A stretch of DNA of 64,000 nucleotides. It comes from Streptomyces sp. DSM 110735. GTDB taxonomy: Bacteria > Actinomycetota > Actinomycetes > Streptomycetales > Streptomycetaceae. Of this stretch, positions 42,109-51,630 are shown in pieces (within the stretch, counting starts at the first letter, position 1; the number at the start of each line of letters is the position of its first letter). The position numbers were made by a program, and so were the translations under genes. The notes beneath the pieces were generated by a model, which was not told where the DNA came from, did not search any database, and was given only the letters and a program-made list of their open reading frames with translations. The stretch lies in assembly GCF_016482685.1 (NCBI RefSeq), contig NZ_JACYHF010000019.1:1-64000 (forward strand). The letters are read 5' to 3'.

Positions 42109-43077
42109 TCAGCCCTCCCCCGGTTCCCGGGTCAGCCCGGAGAGCAGTTGGTCCGCCGCCGCGTACGGGTCCAGTTCGCCCGTGGCGACGCGGCCCGCGA
42201 GGCTGGGGAGGTCGTGAGCGCCGTGCAGGTCCCCGATGCGCTCGCGCAGGGCCGTGACCGCGATCGTCTCCACCTCCCGGGCGGCGCGGGCGCGGCGGCG
42301 CTCGGTGAGGACGCCGCGCTCCTCCATCCAGGCGCGGTGCTTCTCCAGGGCTTCCACGACCTCGTCGACGCCCTCGGAGCGGGCGGCGACCGTCTTGACG
42401 ATGGGCGGGCGCCAGTCGCCGGGGCCGCGGGACTCGCCGAGGCCGAGCATGTGGTTCAGCTCGCGGGCGGTGGCGTCGGCTCCGTCGCGGTCGGCCTTGT
42501 TGACGACGTACACGTCGCCGATCTCCAGGATTCCCGCCTTGGCGGCCTGGATGCCGTCGCCCATGCCGGGGGCGAGCAGGACGACCGAGGTGTCCGCCTG
42601 GGAGGCGATCTCGACCTCCGACTGGCCCACGCCGACGGTCTCCACGAGGATCACGTCGCAGCCCGCCGCGTCCAGGACGCGGATCGCCTGCGGGGCTGCC
42701 CAGGCAAGACCGCCGAGGTGGCCGCGGGTGGCCATGGAGCGGATGTAGACGCCGGGGTCGGAGGCGTGGTCGGACATCCGCACCCGGTCCCCGAGGAGCG
42801 CGCCCCCGGAGAATGGGGAGGACGGGTCGACGGCGAGGACGCCGACCCGCTTGCCCTGTTTGCGGTAGGCGGTGACGAGCGCGGAGGTGGTGGTCGACTT
42901 GCCGACGCCCGGCGAGCCGGTCAGACCGACGACGTAGGCGTTGCCGGTCAGCGGAGCCAGCGCCGCCATGACCTCCCTGAGCTGCGGGGACGCCCCCTCC
43001 ACCAGCGAGATCAGCCGGGCCACGGCCCGGGGCCGCCCTTCTCGCGCCTCGGCCACCAGAGAGGAGACGTCCCGCAT
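42109..43077 (-). CDS. meaB: Methylmalonyl-CoA mutase-associated GTPase MeaB
   Basis: This 322-residue G-protein chaperone delivers and protects adenosylcobalamin in acyl-CoA mutases. It has Walker A GLTGSPGVGKSTTTSALV, the Mg motif LAVDPSSPFSGGALLGDRVR, ETVGVGQSEVEIASQAD (Walker B/switch) and the guanine motif VVNKAD. ATG 43077 has GGAGCTG eight bases upstream; GTG 43095 would add six residues. It lies between thiolase and MFS genes and serves mutases encoded elsewhere, including icmA about 10 kb away. Confidence 0.93.
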   Translation of the reverse strand: MRDVSSLVAEAREGRPRAVARLISLVEGASPQLREVMAALAPLTGNAYVVGLTGSPGVGKSTTTSALVTAYRKQGKRVGVLAVDPSSPFSGGALLGDRVRMSDHASDPGVYIRSMATRGHLGGLAWAAPQAIRVLDAAGCDVILVETVGVGQSEVEIASQADTSVVLLAPGMGDGIQAAKAGILEIGDVYVVNKADRDGADATARELNHMLGLGESRGPGDWRPPIVKTVAARSEGVDEVVEALEKHRAWMEERGVLTERRRARAAREVETIAVTALRERIGDLHGAHDLPSLAGRVATGELDPYAAADQLLSGLTREPGEG

Positions 43078-43134
43078 CGATACAGCTCCGTTCACTTGCG
43101 TCGCCGGCCGCTCACACCGCCGGAGAGGATGTCC

Positions 43135-44334
43135 TCAGACCTTCGGTACCCGCACGATCAGCGCGTCACCCTGTCCGCCGCCACCGCACAGCGCGGCCGC
43201 GCCGAGCCCGCCGCCCCGGCGCTTGAGCTCCAGCGCCAGGTGGAGGACGAGACGGGCGCCGGACATGCCGATCGGGTGGCCGAGGGCGATGGCGCCGCCG
43301 TTGACGTTCACCTTTTCCGTGGACACGCCGAGGTCGTTCATTGACTGCACGGCGACCGCGGCGAACGCCTCGTTGATCTCGATGAGGTCGAGGTCCGAGA
43401 CCTGAAGCCCCTCCTTCTTCAGCGCGTGCAGGATGGCGTTGGACGGCTGCGACTGGAGCGAGTTGTCAGGACCGGCCACGTTGCCGTGCGCGCCGATCTC
43501 CGCGAGCCACTCCAGGCCCAGTTCCTCGGCCTTGGCCTTGCTCATCACGACCACGGCGGCGGCGCCGTCGGAGATCTGCGAGGCGGACCCTGCGGTGATG
43601 GTGCCGTCCTTGGTGAAGGCGGGGCGCAGCTTGCCGAGCGACTCGGCGGTGGTGTCGCCCCGGATGCCCTCGTCCTTGCTGAAGAGCACCGGCTCGCCCT
43701 TGCGCTGCGGGATCTCCACCGGGGTGATCTCCGCCTCGAACAGACCGTTCTTCTGCGCGGCGGCGGCCCGCTGGTGGGACAGCGCGGCGATCTCGTCCTG
43801 CTCGGGGCGGCCGATGCCGAGCCGGGTGTTGTGCTTCTCGGTGGACTCGCCCATGGCGATGCCCTCGAAGGAGTCGGTCAGCCCGTCGTGCGCCATGGAG
43901 TCGAGCATCTCGATGGCGCCGTACTTGAAGCCCTCACGGGACTTCGGCAGCACGTGCGGGGCGTTGGTCATGGACTCCTGGCCGCCCGCGACCACGATGT
44001 CGAACTCACCCGCGCGGATCAACTGGTCCGCGAGCGCGATGGCGTCGAGCCCGGAGAGGCACACCTTGTTGACGTTGAGCGCCGGGACGCTCATCGGGAT
44101 GCCCGCCTTGACGGCCGCCTGGCGGGCCGGGATCTGACCGGCGCCGGCCTGGAGCACCTGGCCCATGATCACGTACTGCACCTGGTCGCCGCCGATACCG
44201 GCGCGGTCGAGCGCGGCCTTGATGGCGAAGCCGCCCAGGTCGGCACCCGAGAAGGACTTCAGCGAACCCAGCAACCGTCCCATGGGCGTCCGAGCGCCCG
44301 CGACGATCACAGAGGTGGTCGTTCCAGAAGACAT
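43135..44334 (-). CDS. Acetyl-CoA C-acetyltransferase (thiolase)
   Basis: The protein has 399 residues. The nucleophilic Cys lies in NVNKVCLSGLDAIALADQLI, the active-site His in NGGAIALGHPIGMSGARLVL and the second Cys in AALCGGGGQGDALIV. It condenses or cleaves acetoacetyl-CoA. ATG 44334 (MSSGTTTSVIVAGARTPMGR) was chosen after AAGGGGA; an upstream extension to 44460 would enter the divergent promoter. It is divergent from mce and near meaB, fitting propionyl/butyryl-CoA metabolism. Confidence 0.93.
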   Translation of the reverse strand: MSSGTTTSVIVAGARTPMGRLLGSLKSFSGADLGGFAIKAALDRAGIGGDQVQYVIMGQVLQAGAGQIPARQAAVKAGIPMSVPALNVNKVCLSGLDAIALADQLIRAGEFDIVVAGGQESMTNAPHVLPKSREGFKYGAIEMLDSMAHDGLTDSFEGIAMGESTEKHNTRLGIGRPEQDEIAALSHQRAAAAQKNGLFEAEITPVEIPQRKGEPVLFSKDEGIRGDTTAESLGKLRPAFTKDGTITAGSASQISDGAAAVVVMSKAKAEELGLEWLAEIGAHGNVAGPDNSLQSQPSNAILHALKKEGLQVSDLDLIEINEAFAAVAVQSMNDLGVSTEKVNVNGGAIALGHPIGMSGARLVLHLALELKRRGGGLGAAALCGGGGQGDALIVRVPKV

Positions 44335-44483
44335 GAGCTGCGATCCCCTTACCGGCCTGCACAGCCGAGGAGTGAACGAGGGTTTACTTCGAATGTACTG
44401 ACCGGTACCGGAACCCGTCACCCGGCGTACGGTGTGATCGCGCGCACGTTGCGTAACCACCTCGCACGCGCTGCACTGAAAAC

Positions 44484-44924
44484 ATGCTGACGCGAATCGA
44501 CCACATCGGGATCGCCTGCCACGACCTCGACGCCACCGTCGAGTTCTACCGGACCACCTACGGCTTCGAGGTGTTCCACACCGAGGTGAACGAAGAGCAG
44601 GGCGTGCGCGAGGCCATGCTCAAGATCAACGAGACGTCCGACGGCGGCGCCTCCTACCTCCAGCTCCTGGAACCGACCCGGGAGGACTCCGCGGTCGGCA
44701 AATGGCTCGCCAAGAACGGGGAGGGCGTCCACCACATCGCCTTCGGTACGGCGGATGTGGACGCGGACTCCGAGGAGATCCGCGGCAAGGGCGTACGCGT
44801 TCTGTACGACGAGCCACGACGTGGGTCCATGGGGTCGAGGATCACCTTCCTGCACCCGAAGGATTGCCACGGAGTCCTGACAGAACTGGTCACTTCGGCC
44901 TCGGTTGAGTCACCTGACCACTGA
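44484..44924 (+). CDS. mce: Methylmalonyl-CoA epimerase
   Basis: This 146-residue vicinal-oxygen-chelate protein interconverts the 2R and 2S forms of methylmalonyl-CoA. The likely metal ligands are His7 (RIDHIGIAC), Gln60 (SYLQLLEP), His84 (GVHHIAFG) and Glu134 (HGVLTELV), with spacing matching the Propionibacterium enzyme. The ATG at 44484 has no evident ribosome site, so a leaderless mRNA is possible. It is divergent from the thiolase and close to meaB. Confidence 0.93.
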   Translation: MLTRIDHIGIACHDLDATVEFYRTTYGFEVFHTEVNEEQGVREAMLKINETSDGGASYLQLLEPTREDSAVGKWLAKNGEGVHHIAFGTADVDADSEEIRGKGVRVLYDEPRRGSMGSRITFLHPKDCHGVLTELVTSASVESPDH

Positions 44925-44985
44925 CCTTCGTACATAAGGGCCGGTAGGGTTGGGGGCGGTCGTCTCCGAACACGGGGGACGACCG
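44921..44985 (+). promoter_or_regulatory. scy promoter and 5' leader hairpin
   Basis: CTGACC (44921-44926) and TAGGGT (44945-44950) are 18 nt apart and precede scy by about 180 nt. A hairpin begins right at the predicted start: CGGTCGTC (44957-44964) pairs with GACGACCG (44978-44985), with a C/G-rich inner part. It could be the mce terminator, a scy leader element, or both. Confidence 0.4.
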
Positions 44986-45129
44986 ATGCCGGGGTCCGGG
45001 TTGGGGGACGAGCGTCGGGGCAGCAGCCCGTGCTCCGCCGTTGATCTGACACCATTCCCCGGGGGCCCCGTTCGGCGGACGGACGGAGCTCGTTGGAGAA
45101 GCTGACCAGGGGACGGATGGGACCGCGCA

Positions 45130-48100
45130 GTGCGGGGCTACGAGAGCCAGGAGCGAGAGCCGGCGGCTGACGTCGACCACCTCTCTCGGTTCGAGGCCGA
45201 GATGAAGCGGCTGAAGACCGAGCGGGAAAAGGCGATCCAGCACGCCGAGGACCTCGGCTACCAGGTCGAGGTGCTGCGCGCCAAGCTGCACGAGGCGCGC
45301 CGCACTCTGATGACCAGGCCCGCCTACGACGGCGGTGACATCGGCTATCAGGCCGAGCAGTTGCTGCGCAACGCCCAGGTGCAGGCCGAGCAGTTGCGGC
45401 AGGACGCGGAGCGGGAGCTGAGTCAGGCCCGCGCGCAGACCCAGCGCATCCTGCAGGAGCACGCCGAGCAGGCGGCCCGGCTCCAGGCGGAGCTGCACCA
45501 GGAGGCGGTCACCCGTCGCCAGCAGCTCGACCAGGAGCTGGCGGAGCGTCGGCAGACCGTCGAGTCGCACGTCAACGAGAACGTGGCGTGGGCGGAGCAG
45601 TTGCGCGCCCGGACCGAGCAGCAGGCACGCAGGCTGCTGGACGAGTCGCGCGCCGAGGCGGAGCAGGCGATGGCCGCCGCCCGCGCGGAGGCCGAGCGGC
45701 TGACGCGCGAGGCCCGCGACCGGCTGCGCACCGACGCCGAGGCGGCCAGGTCCGAGGCGGAGCAGATCCTGCGCCGCGCCCGCACGGACGCCGAGCGGCT
45801 GCTGAACGCCGCCTCCGCGCAGGCCCAGGAGGCCACCGACCACGCCGAGCAGGTGCGCTCGTCCACGGTGAGCGAGTCGGACGCCGCGCGCCGCCAGGCC
45901 GCCGAGCTGAGCCGGACCGCCGAGGAGCGGATGGCGGAGGCCGAGCGGGCGCTGCGCAGCGCGCGTTCGGAGGCCGACAAGCTGGTCGCGGAGGCCGAGG
46001 AACGCGCCGCGAAGGCGATCTCCAGCGCCGAGGCGGCCAACGAGACGCGTACGCGCACCGCCAAGGAGCAGGTCGCCCGGCTGGTCGGCGAGGCCACCAA
46101 GGAGGCGGAGACCACCAAGGCCGACGCCGAGCAGCTCGTCGCCGACGCCCGCGCCGAGGCGGAGAAGATCCTGGCGGAAGCCGGGGAGAAGGCGCGCAGC
46201 GCGACCGCCGAGGAGACGGCGAGTCAGCTCTCCAAGGCCGCCCGGACCGCCGAGGACGTCCTCAACAAGGCGTCGGAGGACGCCCGTCGGACCACGAAGG
46301 CCGCCACCGAGGAGGCCGAGCGCATCCGCTCGGAGGCCGAGGCGGAGGCGGACCGGCTGCGCGCCGAGGCGCACGACCTGGCCGAGCAGCTCAAGGGCGC
46401 GGCCAAGGACGACACCAAGGAGTACCGGGCCAAGACGGTCGAGCTGCAGGAGGAGGCCCGGCGCCTGCGCGGCGAGGCCGAGCAACTCCGCGCCGACGCG
46501 GTCGAAGAGGGCGAGTCCATCCGCGCCGAGGCACGCCGCGAGGCGGTCGCGCAGATCGAGGAGGCGGCCAAGTCCGCCGAGGAACTCCTCTCCAAGGCCA
46601 AGGCGGACGCCGACGAGCTGCGCAAGACGGCCACCACGGACAGCGAGAAGGTCCGCACCGAGGCCATCGAGCGCGCCACCGCGCTGCGCCGTCAGGCCGA
46701 GGAGACGCTGGAGCGCACCCGCAAGGAGGCCGAGCGGCTCAAGGCCGAGGCCGAGGAGCGGGCGGAGTCCGTCAAGGAGGACGCCGAGCGGGACGCGCGC
46801 GAGCTGCGCGAGGAGGCCGAGCGGGCGGCCGAGGCGCGCCGCGAGGAGGCAGCCGCCGAGCTGACGCGGCTCCAGACGGAGGCGCAGGACCGCCTGGAGT
46901 CGGCGGAGCAGGCGCTGACGGAGGCGCGCGAGGAGGCGTCCCGTATCCGCCGGGAGGCGGGCGAGGAGGCCGAGCGGCTGCGGTCGGAGGCAGCCGAGCG
47001 CATCCGTACGCTCCAGCAGCAGGCGGAGGCCGAGGCGGAGCGGCTGCGCGACGAGGCGGCGGCGGACGCGTCCGCCTCGCGCGCCGAGGGCGAGTCCGTG
47101 GCCGTACGGCTGCGCTCCGAGGCAGCGGCGGAGGCCGAGCGGCTCAAGGTCGAGGCGCAGGACACCGCGGACCGGGTGCGCGCGGAGGCGCAGGCAGCCG
47201 CGGAGCGGCTGGCGACCGAGGCGTCCGAGACGCTGGCCGCCGCCCAGGAGGAGGCCGTGCGCCGCCGCCGGGAGGCGGAGGAACTGCTCGGCTCGGCCCG
47301 CGAGGAGGCGGACCAGGAGCGCGAGCGGGCCCGCGAGCAGAGCGAGGAGCTGCTGGCCTCGGCGCGCAAGCGCGTGGAGGAGGCGCAGACCGAGGCGACC
47401 CGGCTGGTCGAGGAGGCGGACCGGCGCGCCACCGAGATGGTGTCCGCCGCCGAGCAGCACGCCCAGCAGGTGCGCGAGTCGGTCTCCGGGCTGCACGAGC
47501 AGGCGCAGGAGGAGATCACCGGGCTGCGCTCGGCCGCCGAGCACGCGGCGGAGCGTACGCGCCGGGAGGCGGAGGAGGAGGCGGACCGCGTCCGCACCGA
47601 CGCCTACGCCGAGCGCGAGCGCGCGGGCGAGGACGCGGCGCGGCTGCGCCGGGAGGCGAACGAGGAGGCCGAGGAGGCCAAGTCGCTCGCGGAGCGCACG
47701 GTCGCGGAGGCGATCGCGGAGTCCGAGCGGCTGCGCACGGAGTCCTCGGAGTACGCCCAGCGGGTGCGCACCGAGGCGTCGGACGCGCTGGCCGAGGCGG
47801 ACCAGGCGGCTTCGCGCACCCGGGCGGACGCCCGGGAGGACGCCAACCGCATCCGCTCGGACGCGGCGACGCAGGCGGACACCCTCATCACCGAGGCGGC
47901 TTCGGAGGCGGAGCGGCTCCAGAGCGAGACGGCAGCCGAGGCGGAGCGGGTGCGCGCGGAGGCGGTCGCGGGCGCGGAGCGGCTGATCGCGGACGCCACC
48001 GACGACGCGGAGCGGCTGCGTGCCGAGGCCGCCGAGACGGTGGGTACGGCGCAGCGGCACGCGGAGCGGATGCGCGCGGAGGCCGAACGGGTGCGCACCG

Positions 48101-48975
48101 AGGCGGAGTCGGAGGCCGAGCGGCTGGTCGGCTCGGCGCGCGAGGAGTCCGAGCGGACGCTGGACGAGGCGCGCCAGGAAGCCAACAAGCGGCGTTCGGA
48201 GGCGGCCGAGCAGGTCGACACGCTCATCACGGAGACGGCTGCCGAGGCGGACAAGCTGCTCGCCGAGGCACGTCAGCAGGCGCAGCAGACCACCGCGGAC
48301 GCGGAGGCGCAGGCCGACACGATGGTGGGCGCGGCTCGCACCGAGGCGGAGCGGATCGTCTCCGAGGCGACGGTCGAGGGCAACTCCCGGGTGGAGAAGT
48401 CCCGTACGGACGCCGACGAGTTGCTGGTCGGGGCGCGCCGGGACGCGACCGCGATCCGGGAGCGCGCCGAGGAGCTGCGCGACCGCATCACCACGGAGAT
48501 CGAGGAGCTGCACGAGCGGGCCCGCCGTGAGGCTGCCGAGACGATGAAGTCGACCGGCGACCGCTGCGACCACCTCATCAAGCAGGCCGAGGAGCAGTTG
48601 GCCAAGGCGCAGACGAAGGCCAAGGAGCTGGTGTCGGAGGCCAGTTCGGAGGCGAGCAAGGTGCGCATCGCCGCGGTCAAGAAGGCGGAGGGGCTGCTCA
48701 AGGAGGCCGAGCAGAAGAAGGCGAAGCTGGTCAAGGAGGCCGAGGAGCTGAAGGCCGAGGCGATCCGCGAGGCGCGTCAGACGGTCGAAGAGGGCAAGCG
48801 CGAGCTGGAGTTGCTGGTGCGTCGGCGCGAGGACATCAACACGGAGATCTCGCGGGTCCAGGACGTCCTGGAGGCGCTGGAGTCCTTCGAGGGTCCGGGC
48901 GGCAAGGACGCCGGTGTCAAGGCGGGCGCGACGGTGGGGGCACCCCGATCGGGTGGCAAATCCCAGGAGAACTAG
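45130..48975 (+). CDS. scy: Scy, coiled-coil polarity scaffold
   Basis: This 1281-residue protein is an almost unbroken coiled coil. A short N-terminal heptad part (FEAEMKRLKTEREKAIQHAE, then DLGYQVEVLRAKLHEARRTL) is followed by more than 1100 residues of Ala/Glu/Arg repeats of the EAERLRAEA type. These fit the hendecad-based 51-residue repeat described for Scy and FilP. The C-terminus (RREDINTEISRVQDVLEALE) resembles the end of FilP. In S. coelicolor Scy (about 1326 residues) organises the hyphal-tip polarity centre with DivIVA and FilP. GTG 45130 is the only suitable start. Repeat-number differences may explain the shorter length. Confidence 0.95.
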   Translation: MRGYESQEREPAADVDHLSRFEAEMKRLKTEREKAIQHAEDLGYQVEVLRAKLHEARRTLMTRPAYDGGDIGYQAEQLLRNAQVQAEQLRQDAERELSQARAQTQRILQEHAEQAARLQAELHQEAVTRRQQLDQELAERRQTVESHVNENVAWAEQLRARTEQQARRLLDESRAEAEQAMAAARAEAERLTREARDRLRTDAEAARSEAEQILRRARTDAERLLNAASAQAQEATDHAEQVRSSTVSESDAARRQAAELSRTAEERMAEAERALRSARSEADKLVAEAEERAAKAISSAEAANETRTRTAKEQVARLVGEATKEAETTKADAEQLVADARAEAEKILAEAGEKARSATAEETASQLSKAARTAEDVLNKASEDARRTTKAATEEAERIRSEAEAEADRLRAEAHDLAEQLKGAAKDDTKEYRAKTVELQEEARRLRGEAEQLRADAVEEGESIRAEARREAVAQIEEAAKSAEELLSKAKADADELRKTATTDSEKVRTEAIERATALRRQAEETLERTRKEAERLKAEAEERAESVKEDAERDARELREEAERAAEARREEAAAELTRLQTEAQDRLESAEQALTEAREEASRIRREAGEEAERLRSEAAERIRTLQQQAEAEAERLRDEAAADASASRAEGESVAVRLRSEAAAEAERLKVEAQDTADRVRAEAQAAAERLATEASETLAAAQEEAVRRRREAEELLGSAREEADQERERAREQSEELLASARKRVEEAQTEATRLVEEADRRATEMVSAAEQHAQQVRESVSGLHEQAQEEITGLRSAAEHAAERTRREAEEEADRVRTDAYAERERAGEDAARLRREANEEAEEAKSLAERTVAEAIAESERLRTESSEYAQRVRTEASDALAEADQAASRTRADAREDANRIRSDAATQADTLITEAASEAERLQSETAAEAERVRAEAVAGAERLIADATDDAERLRAEAAETVGTAQRHAERMRAEAERVRTEAESEAERLVGSAREESERTLDEARQEANKRRSEAAEQVDTLITETAAEADKLLAEARQQAQQTTADAEAQADTMVGAARTEAERIVSEATVEGNSRVEKSRTDADELLVGARRDATAIRERAEELRDRITTEIEELHERARREAAETMKSTGDRCDHLIKQAEEQLAKAQTKAKELVSEASSEASKVRIAAVKKAEGLLKEAEQKKAKLVKEAEELKAEAIREARQTVEEGKRELELLVRRREDINTEISRVQDVLEALESFEGPGGKDAGVKAGATVGAPRSGGKSQEN

Positions 48976-49090
48976 CGGCCGGAGCGCTGTGCCGGGTGGG
49001 GCGGGGTGTGCTGCCGGGTCTTTGGCAAGTTGTCAGGGGTCCGGCCACCCGAAAGAGGTGTCATTCTATTGATCAAACACGTATCCGCTC

Positions 49091-49118
49091 GATGACACAC
49101 CGCTTCGGCGCCTAGGAT
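49091..49118 (+). promoter_or_regulatory. filP promoter
   Basis: GATGAC (49091-49096) and TAGGAT (49113-49118) are 16 nt apart, 40 nt before the filP ATG. The AT-rich stretch TTCTATTGATCAAACACG just upstream could serve as an additional element. Confidence 0.45.
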
Positions 49119-49158
49119 TCCACCTATCACCTCACCGGTCTCATTCGACAGGAACCCC

Positions 49159-50094
49159 ATGAGCGACACTTCCCCCTACGGCTTCGAGCTTGTGCGGCGT
49201 GGATACGACCGCGCTCAGGTGGACGAACGCATCTCCAAGCTCGTCTCCGACCGTGACAGCGCGCTCTCCCGGATCACCGCTCTGGAGAAGCGCATCGAGG
49301 AGCTCCACCTCGAGACGCAGAACGCCCAGGCCCAGATCACCGACGCCGAGCCGTCGTACGCGGGTCTCGGCGCGCGGGTCGAGAAGATCCTTCGGCTCGC
49401 CGAGGAAGAGGCGAAGGACCTGCGCGAGGAGGCAAGGCGCGCGGCCGAACAGCACCGCGAGCTGGCCGAGTCGGCCGCCCAGCAGGTGCGTAACGACGCC
49501 GAGTCCTTCGCCGCCGAGCGCAAGGCGAAGGCGGAGGACGAGGGCGTCCGGATCGTCGAGAAGGCGAAGGGCGACGCGGCCCAGCTCCGTTCCGACGCGC
49601 AGAAGGACGCCCAGTCCAAGCGCGAGGAGGCGGACGCCCTCTTCGAGGAGACCCGCGCCAAGGCAGCGCAGGCCGCCGCCGACTTCGAGACGAACCTCGC
49701 CAAGCGCCGCGAGCAGTCCGAGCGCGACCTGGCCTCCCGTCAGCAGAAGGCGGAGAAGCGGCTGGCCGAGATCGAGCACCGCGCCGAGCAGCTCCGTCTG
49801 GAGGCGGAGAAGCTGCGCACCGACGCCGACCGCCGCGCCCGTCAGACGGTGGAGACGGCGCAGCGCCAGGCCGAGGACATCGTGGCGGACGCCAACGCCA
49901 AGGCTGACCGCATCCGTTCGGAGTCCGAGCGCGAGCTGGCCGCCCTGACCAACCGCCGCGACAGCATCAACGCGCAGCTGACCAACGTCCGCGAGATGCT
50001 GGCGACGCTGACCGGTGCCGCGGTGGCCGCCGCCGGCGCTCCGGTGGAGGACGAGCCGGTCTCGCGCGGCGTCCCGGCGCAGCAGACGCGCTAG
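49159..50094 (+). CDS. filP: FilP, coiled-coil filament protein
   Basis: The 311-residue protein matches the known FilP length. Residues 5-30 (SPYGFELVRRGYDRAQVDER) resemble the DivIVA N-terminal motif. A coiled coil then runs to about residue 285, with repeats such as AEEEAKDLREEARRAAEQHR and a final LTNRRDSINAQLTNVREMLA shared with Scy. FilP forms cytoskeletal networks behind the hyphal tip that give rigidity and bind DivIVA. It follows scy with its own promoter, and a terminator lies after it. Confidence 0.95.
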   Translation: MSDTSPYGFELVRRGYDRAQVDERISKLVSDRDSALSRITALEKRIEELHLETQNAQAQITDAEPSYAGLGARVEKILRLAEEEAKDLREEARRAAEQHRELAESAAQQVRNDAESFAAERKAKAEDEGVRIVEKAKGDAAQLRSDAQKDAQSKREEADALFEETRAKAAQAAADFETNLAKRREQSERDLASRQQKAEKRLAEIEHRAEQLRLEAEKLRTDADRRARQTVETAQRQAEDIVADANAKADRIRSESERELAALTNRRDSINAQLTNVREMLATLTGAAVAAAGAPVEDEPVSRGVPAQQTR

Positions 50095-50124
50095 TACCCG
50101 CGCGGCAGCCGTTTCGTACGGTCG

Positions 50125-50183
50125 CCAGGACCGGGCGGAGCCCCCTTCCGTTGCAGTCGGCAGGGGGCTTCGCCCGGTCCTGG
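50125..50183. terminator. Strong hairpin after filP
   Basis: CCAGGACCGGGCGGAGCCCCCT pairs with AGGGGGCTTCGCCCGGTCCTGG with a single interior mismatch region (the sequences are given as arms of the 50125-50146 and 50162-50183 segments). It lies 30 nt beyond the filP stop. Confidence 0.85.
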
Positions 50184-50260
50184 CATGATCGCCACGGTGT
50201 CCGGTCGCGCCTCCCGGACCCTTTCGGACACGCCGGGTGAAGCTCTGGCTTTACTTTCTC

Positions 50261-50291
50261 TTGAGCGGAACCGTCAGCGCCCGGATATCCT
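50261..50291 (+). promoter_or_regulatory. Possible promoter of the ABC operon
   Basis: TTGAGC (50261-50266) and TATCCT (50286-50291) are 19 nt apart, 58 nt before the ATPase start. The spacing is slightly long. Confidence 0.3.
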
Positions 50292-50349
50292 CCTAACCCT
50301 TACGGGGGCGTGCGCCCCGCTGTCCTGAACCTTCCGATGGGTGCGGAGC

Positions 50350-51630
50350 ATGATCGAGGCGGCTGGCCTGACCAAGCGCTACGGTGACAAGACCGCGGTG
50401 CACAACCTCTCCTTCCAGGTGCGTCCGGGCGCGGTGACCGGCTTCCTCGGGCCCAACGGCTCGGGCAAGTCCACGACCATGCGGATGATCCTCGGACTGG
50501 ACAACCCCACCGCCGGGACGGTGACCATCGGCGGCTATCCCTACGGCAAGCTGCCCAACGCCCCCCGCCAGGTCGGCGCGCTCCTGGACGCCAAGGCGGT
50601 GCACGGCGGCCGCTCGGCCCGCCAGCATCTGCTGAGCCTGGCCCAGTTGTCCGGCATCCCGGCCCGCCGGGTGGACGAGGTCCTCGGGGTCGTCGGTCTC
50701 CAGGACGTGGCGAAGCGGCGTTCCAAGGGCTTCTCGCTCGGCATGGGCCAGCGGCTCGGCATCGCGGCGGCGCTGCTCGGCGACCCGCAGGTACTGCTCT
50801 TCGACGAGCCGGTCAACGGTCTCGACCCCGAGGGCATCCTCTGGGTCCGCAATCTGATGAAGGCGCTCGCCGCCGAGGGCCGTACGGTCTTCGTCTCCTC
50901 GCATCTGATGAGCGAGATGGCGCTGACCGCCGACCACCTCATCGTGATCGGGCGCGGCCAGTTGATGGCCGACATGAGCGTGACGGAGTTCATCTCCGCC
51001 AACTCCGCCGACTTCGCGCGGGTACGCACCCCCGAGACCGAGCCGCAGCAGCGCGAGAAGCTGACGGCCGCGCTCACCGAGGCGGGCGGTCATGTGCTGC
51101 CCGAGCCGGACGGCGCGCTGCGGGTGACCGGGCTTCCGCTGCCCCGCATCAGCGACCTCGCGCACGGCGCGGACGTACGGCTGTGGGAGCTGTCCCCGCA
51201 CCAGGCGTCGCTGGAGGAGGCGTACATGCGGATGACGCAGGGCGTGGTCGACTACCGCTCGACCGCCGACCAGCGCTCGGGGCTCCAGCAGCCGCTGCCG
51301 CCGGGCGTCCAGCCCCCCATGCCGGTGCCGGGCCAGGGCCAGCCGGGCTGGTACGCCCCGCCGCCGCCCCAGCCGGGCACGCCGTACGCCCCGCAGACCC
51401 CGGCTCCGGGCCCGTACGGCGGCGGGTACGGCGCGGTGGGCGCCGGAGCCCCGAACCCGTACGCGGCGCCCGCACAGGCGCCTCAGCCGCAGCCGGCGCC
51501 CGCCGCCGCTCCCCCGGCGCCGCAGCAGGCTCCGCGGCCCGCCCCGGCGACCGCGCCCGCGCCGTCCGCCGGGAGCGCCGACCAGGGCGCCGCATCCGCC
51601 GAACCGACCCAGCCCGAGGACGCCCGATGA
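50350..51630 (+). CDS. ABC transporter ATP-binding protein with Pro-rich tail
   Basis: This 426-residue protein has an ATPase domain in its first 300 residues: Walker A LGPNGSGKSTTMRMIL, signature SLGMGQRLGIAAAL and Walker B VLLFDEPVNGLDPEG, as in bacitracin/lantibiotic-type exporters. The signature is LGMGQ instead of LSGGQ, which is common in this subgroup. The last 120 residues are Pro/Gly/Ala/Gln-rich (PLPPGVQPPMPVPGQGQPGW) and presumably disordered. ATG 50350 is used; GTG 50341 is possible. Its stop overlaps the permease start as ATGA. Confidence 0.9.
   Translation: MIEAAGLTKRYGDKTAVHNLSFQVRPGAVTGFLGPNGSGKSTTMRMILGLDNPTAGTVTIGGYPYGKLPNAPRQVGALLDAKAVHGGRSARQHLLSLAQLSGIPARRVDEVLGVVGLQDVAKRRSKGFSLGMGQRLGIAAALLGDPQVLLFDEPVNGLDPEGILWVRNLMKALAAEGRTVFVSSHLMSEMALTADHLIVIGRGQLMADMSVTEFISANSADFARVRTPETEPQQREKLTAALTEAGGHVLPEPDGALRVTGLPLPRISDLAHGADVRLWELSPHQASLEEAYMRMTQGVVDYRSTADQRSGLQQPLPPGVQPPMPVPGQGQPGWYAPPPPQPGTPYAPQTPAPGPYGGGYGAVGAGAPNPYAAPAQAPQPQPAPAAAPPAPQQAPRPAPATAPAPSAGSADQGAASAEPTQPEDAR

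Noticed and set aside
44890..48573. 1200-codon open frame antisense to scy
   Set aside because: The Leu/Gly/Arg-rich repeat translation simply mirrors the coiled-coil codon repeats of scy.
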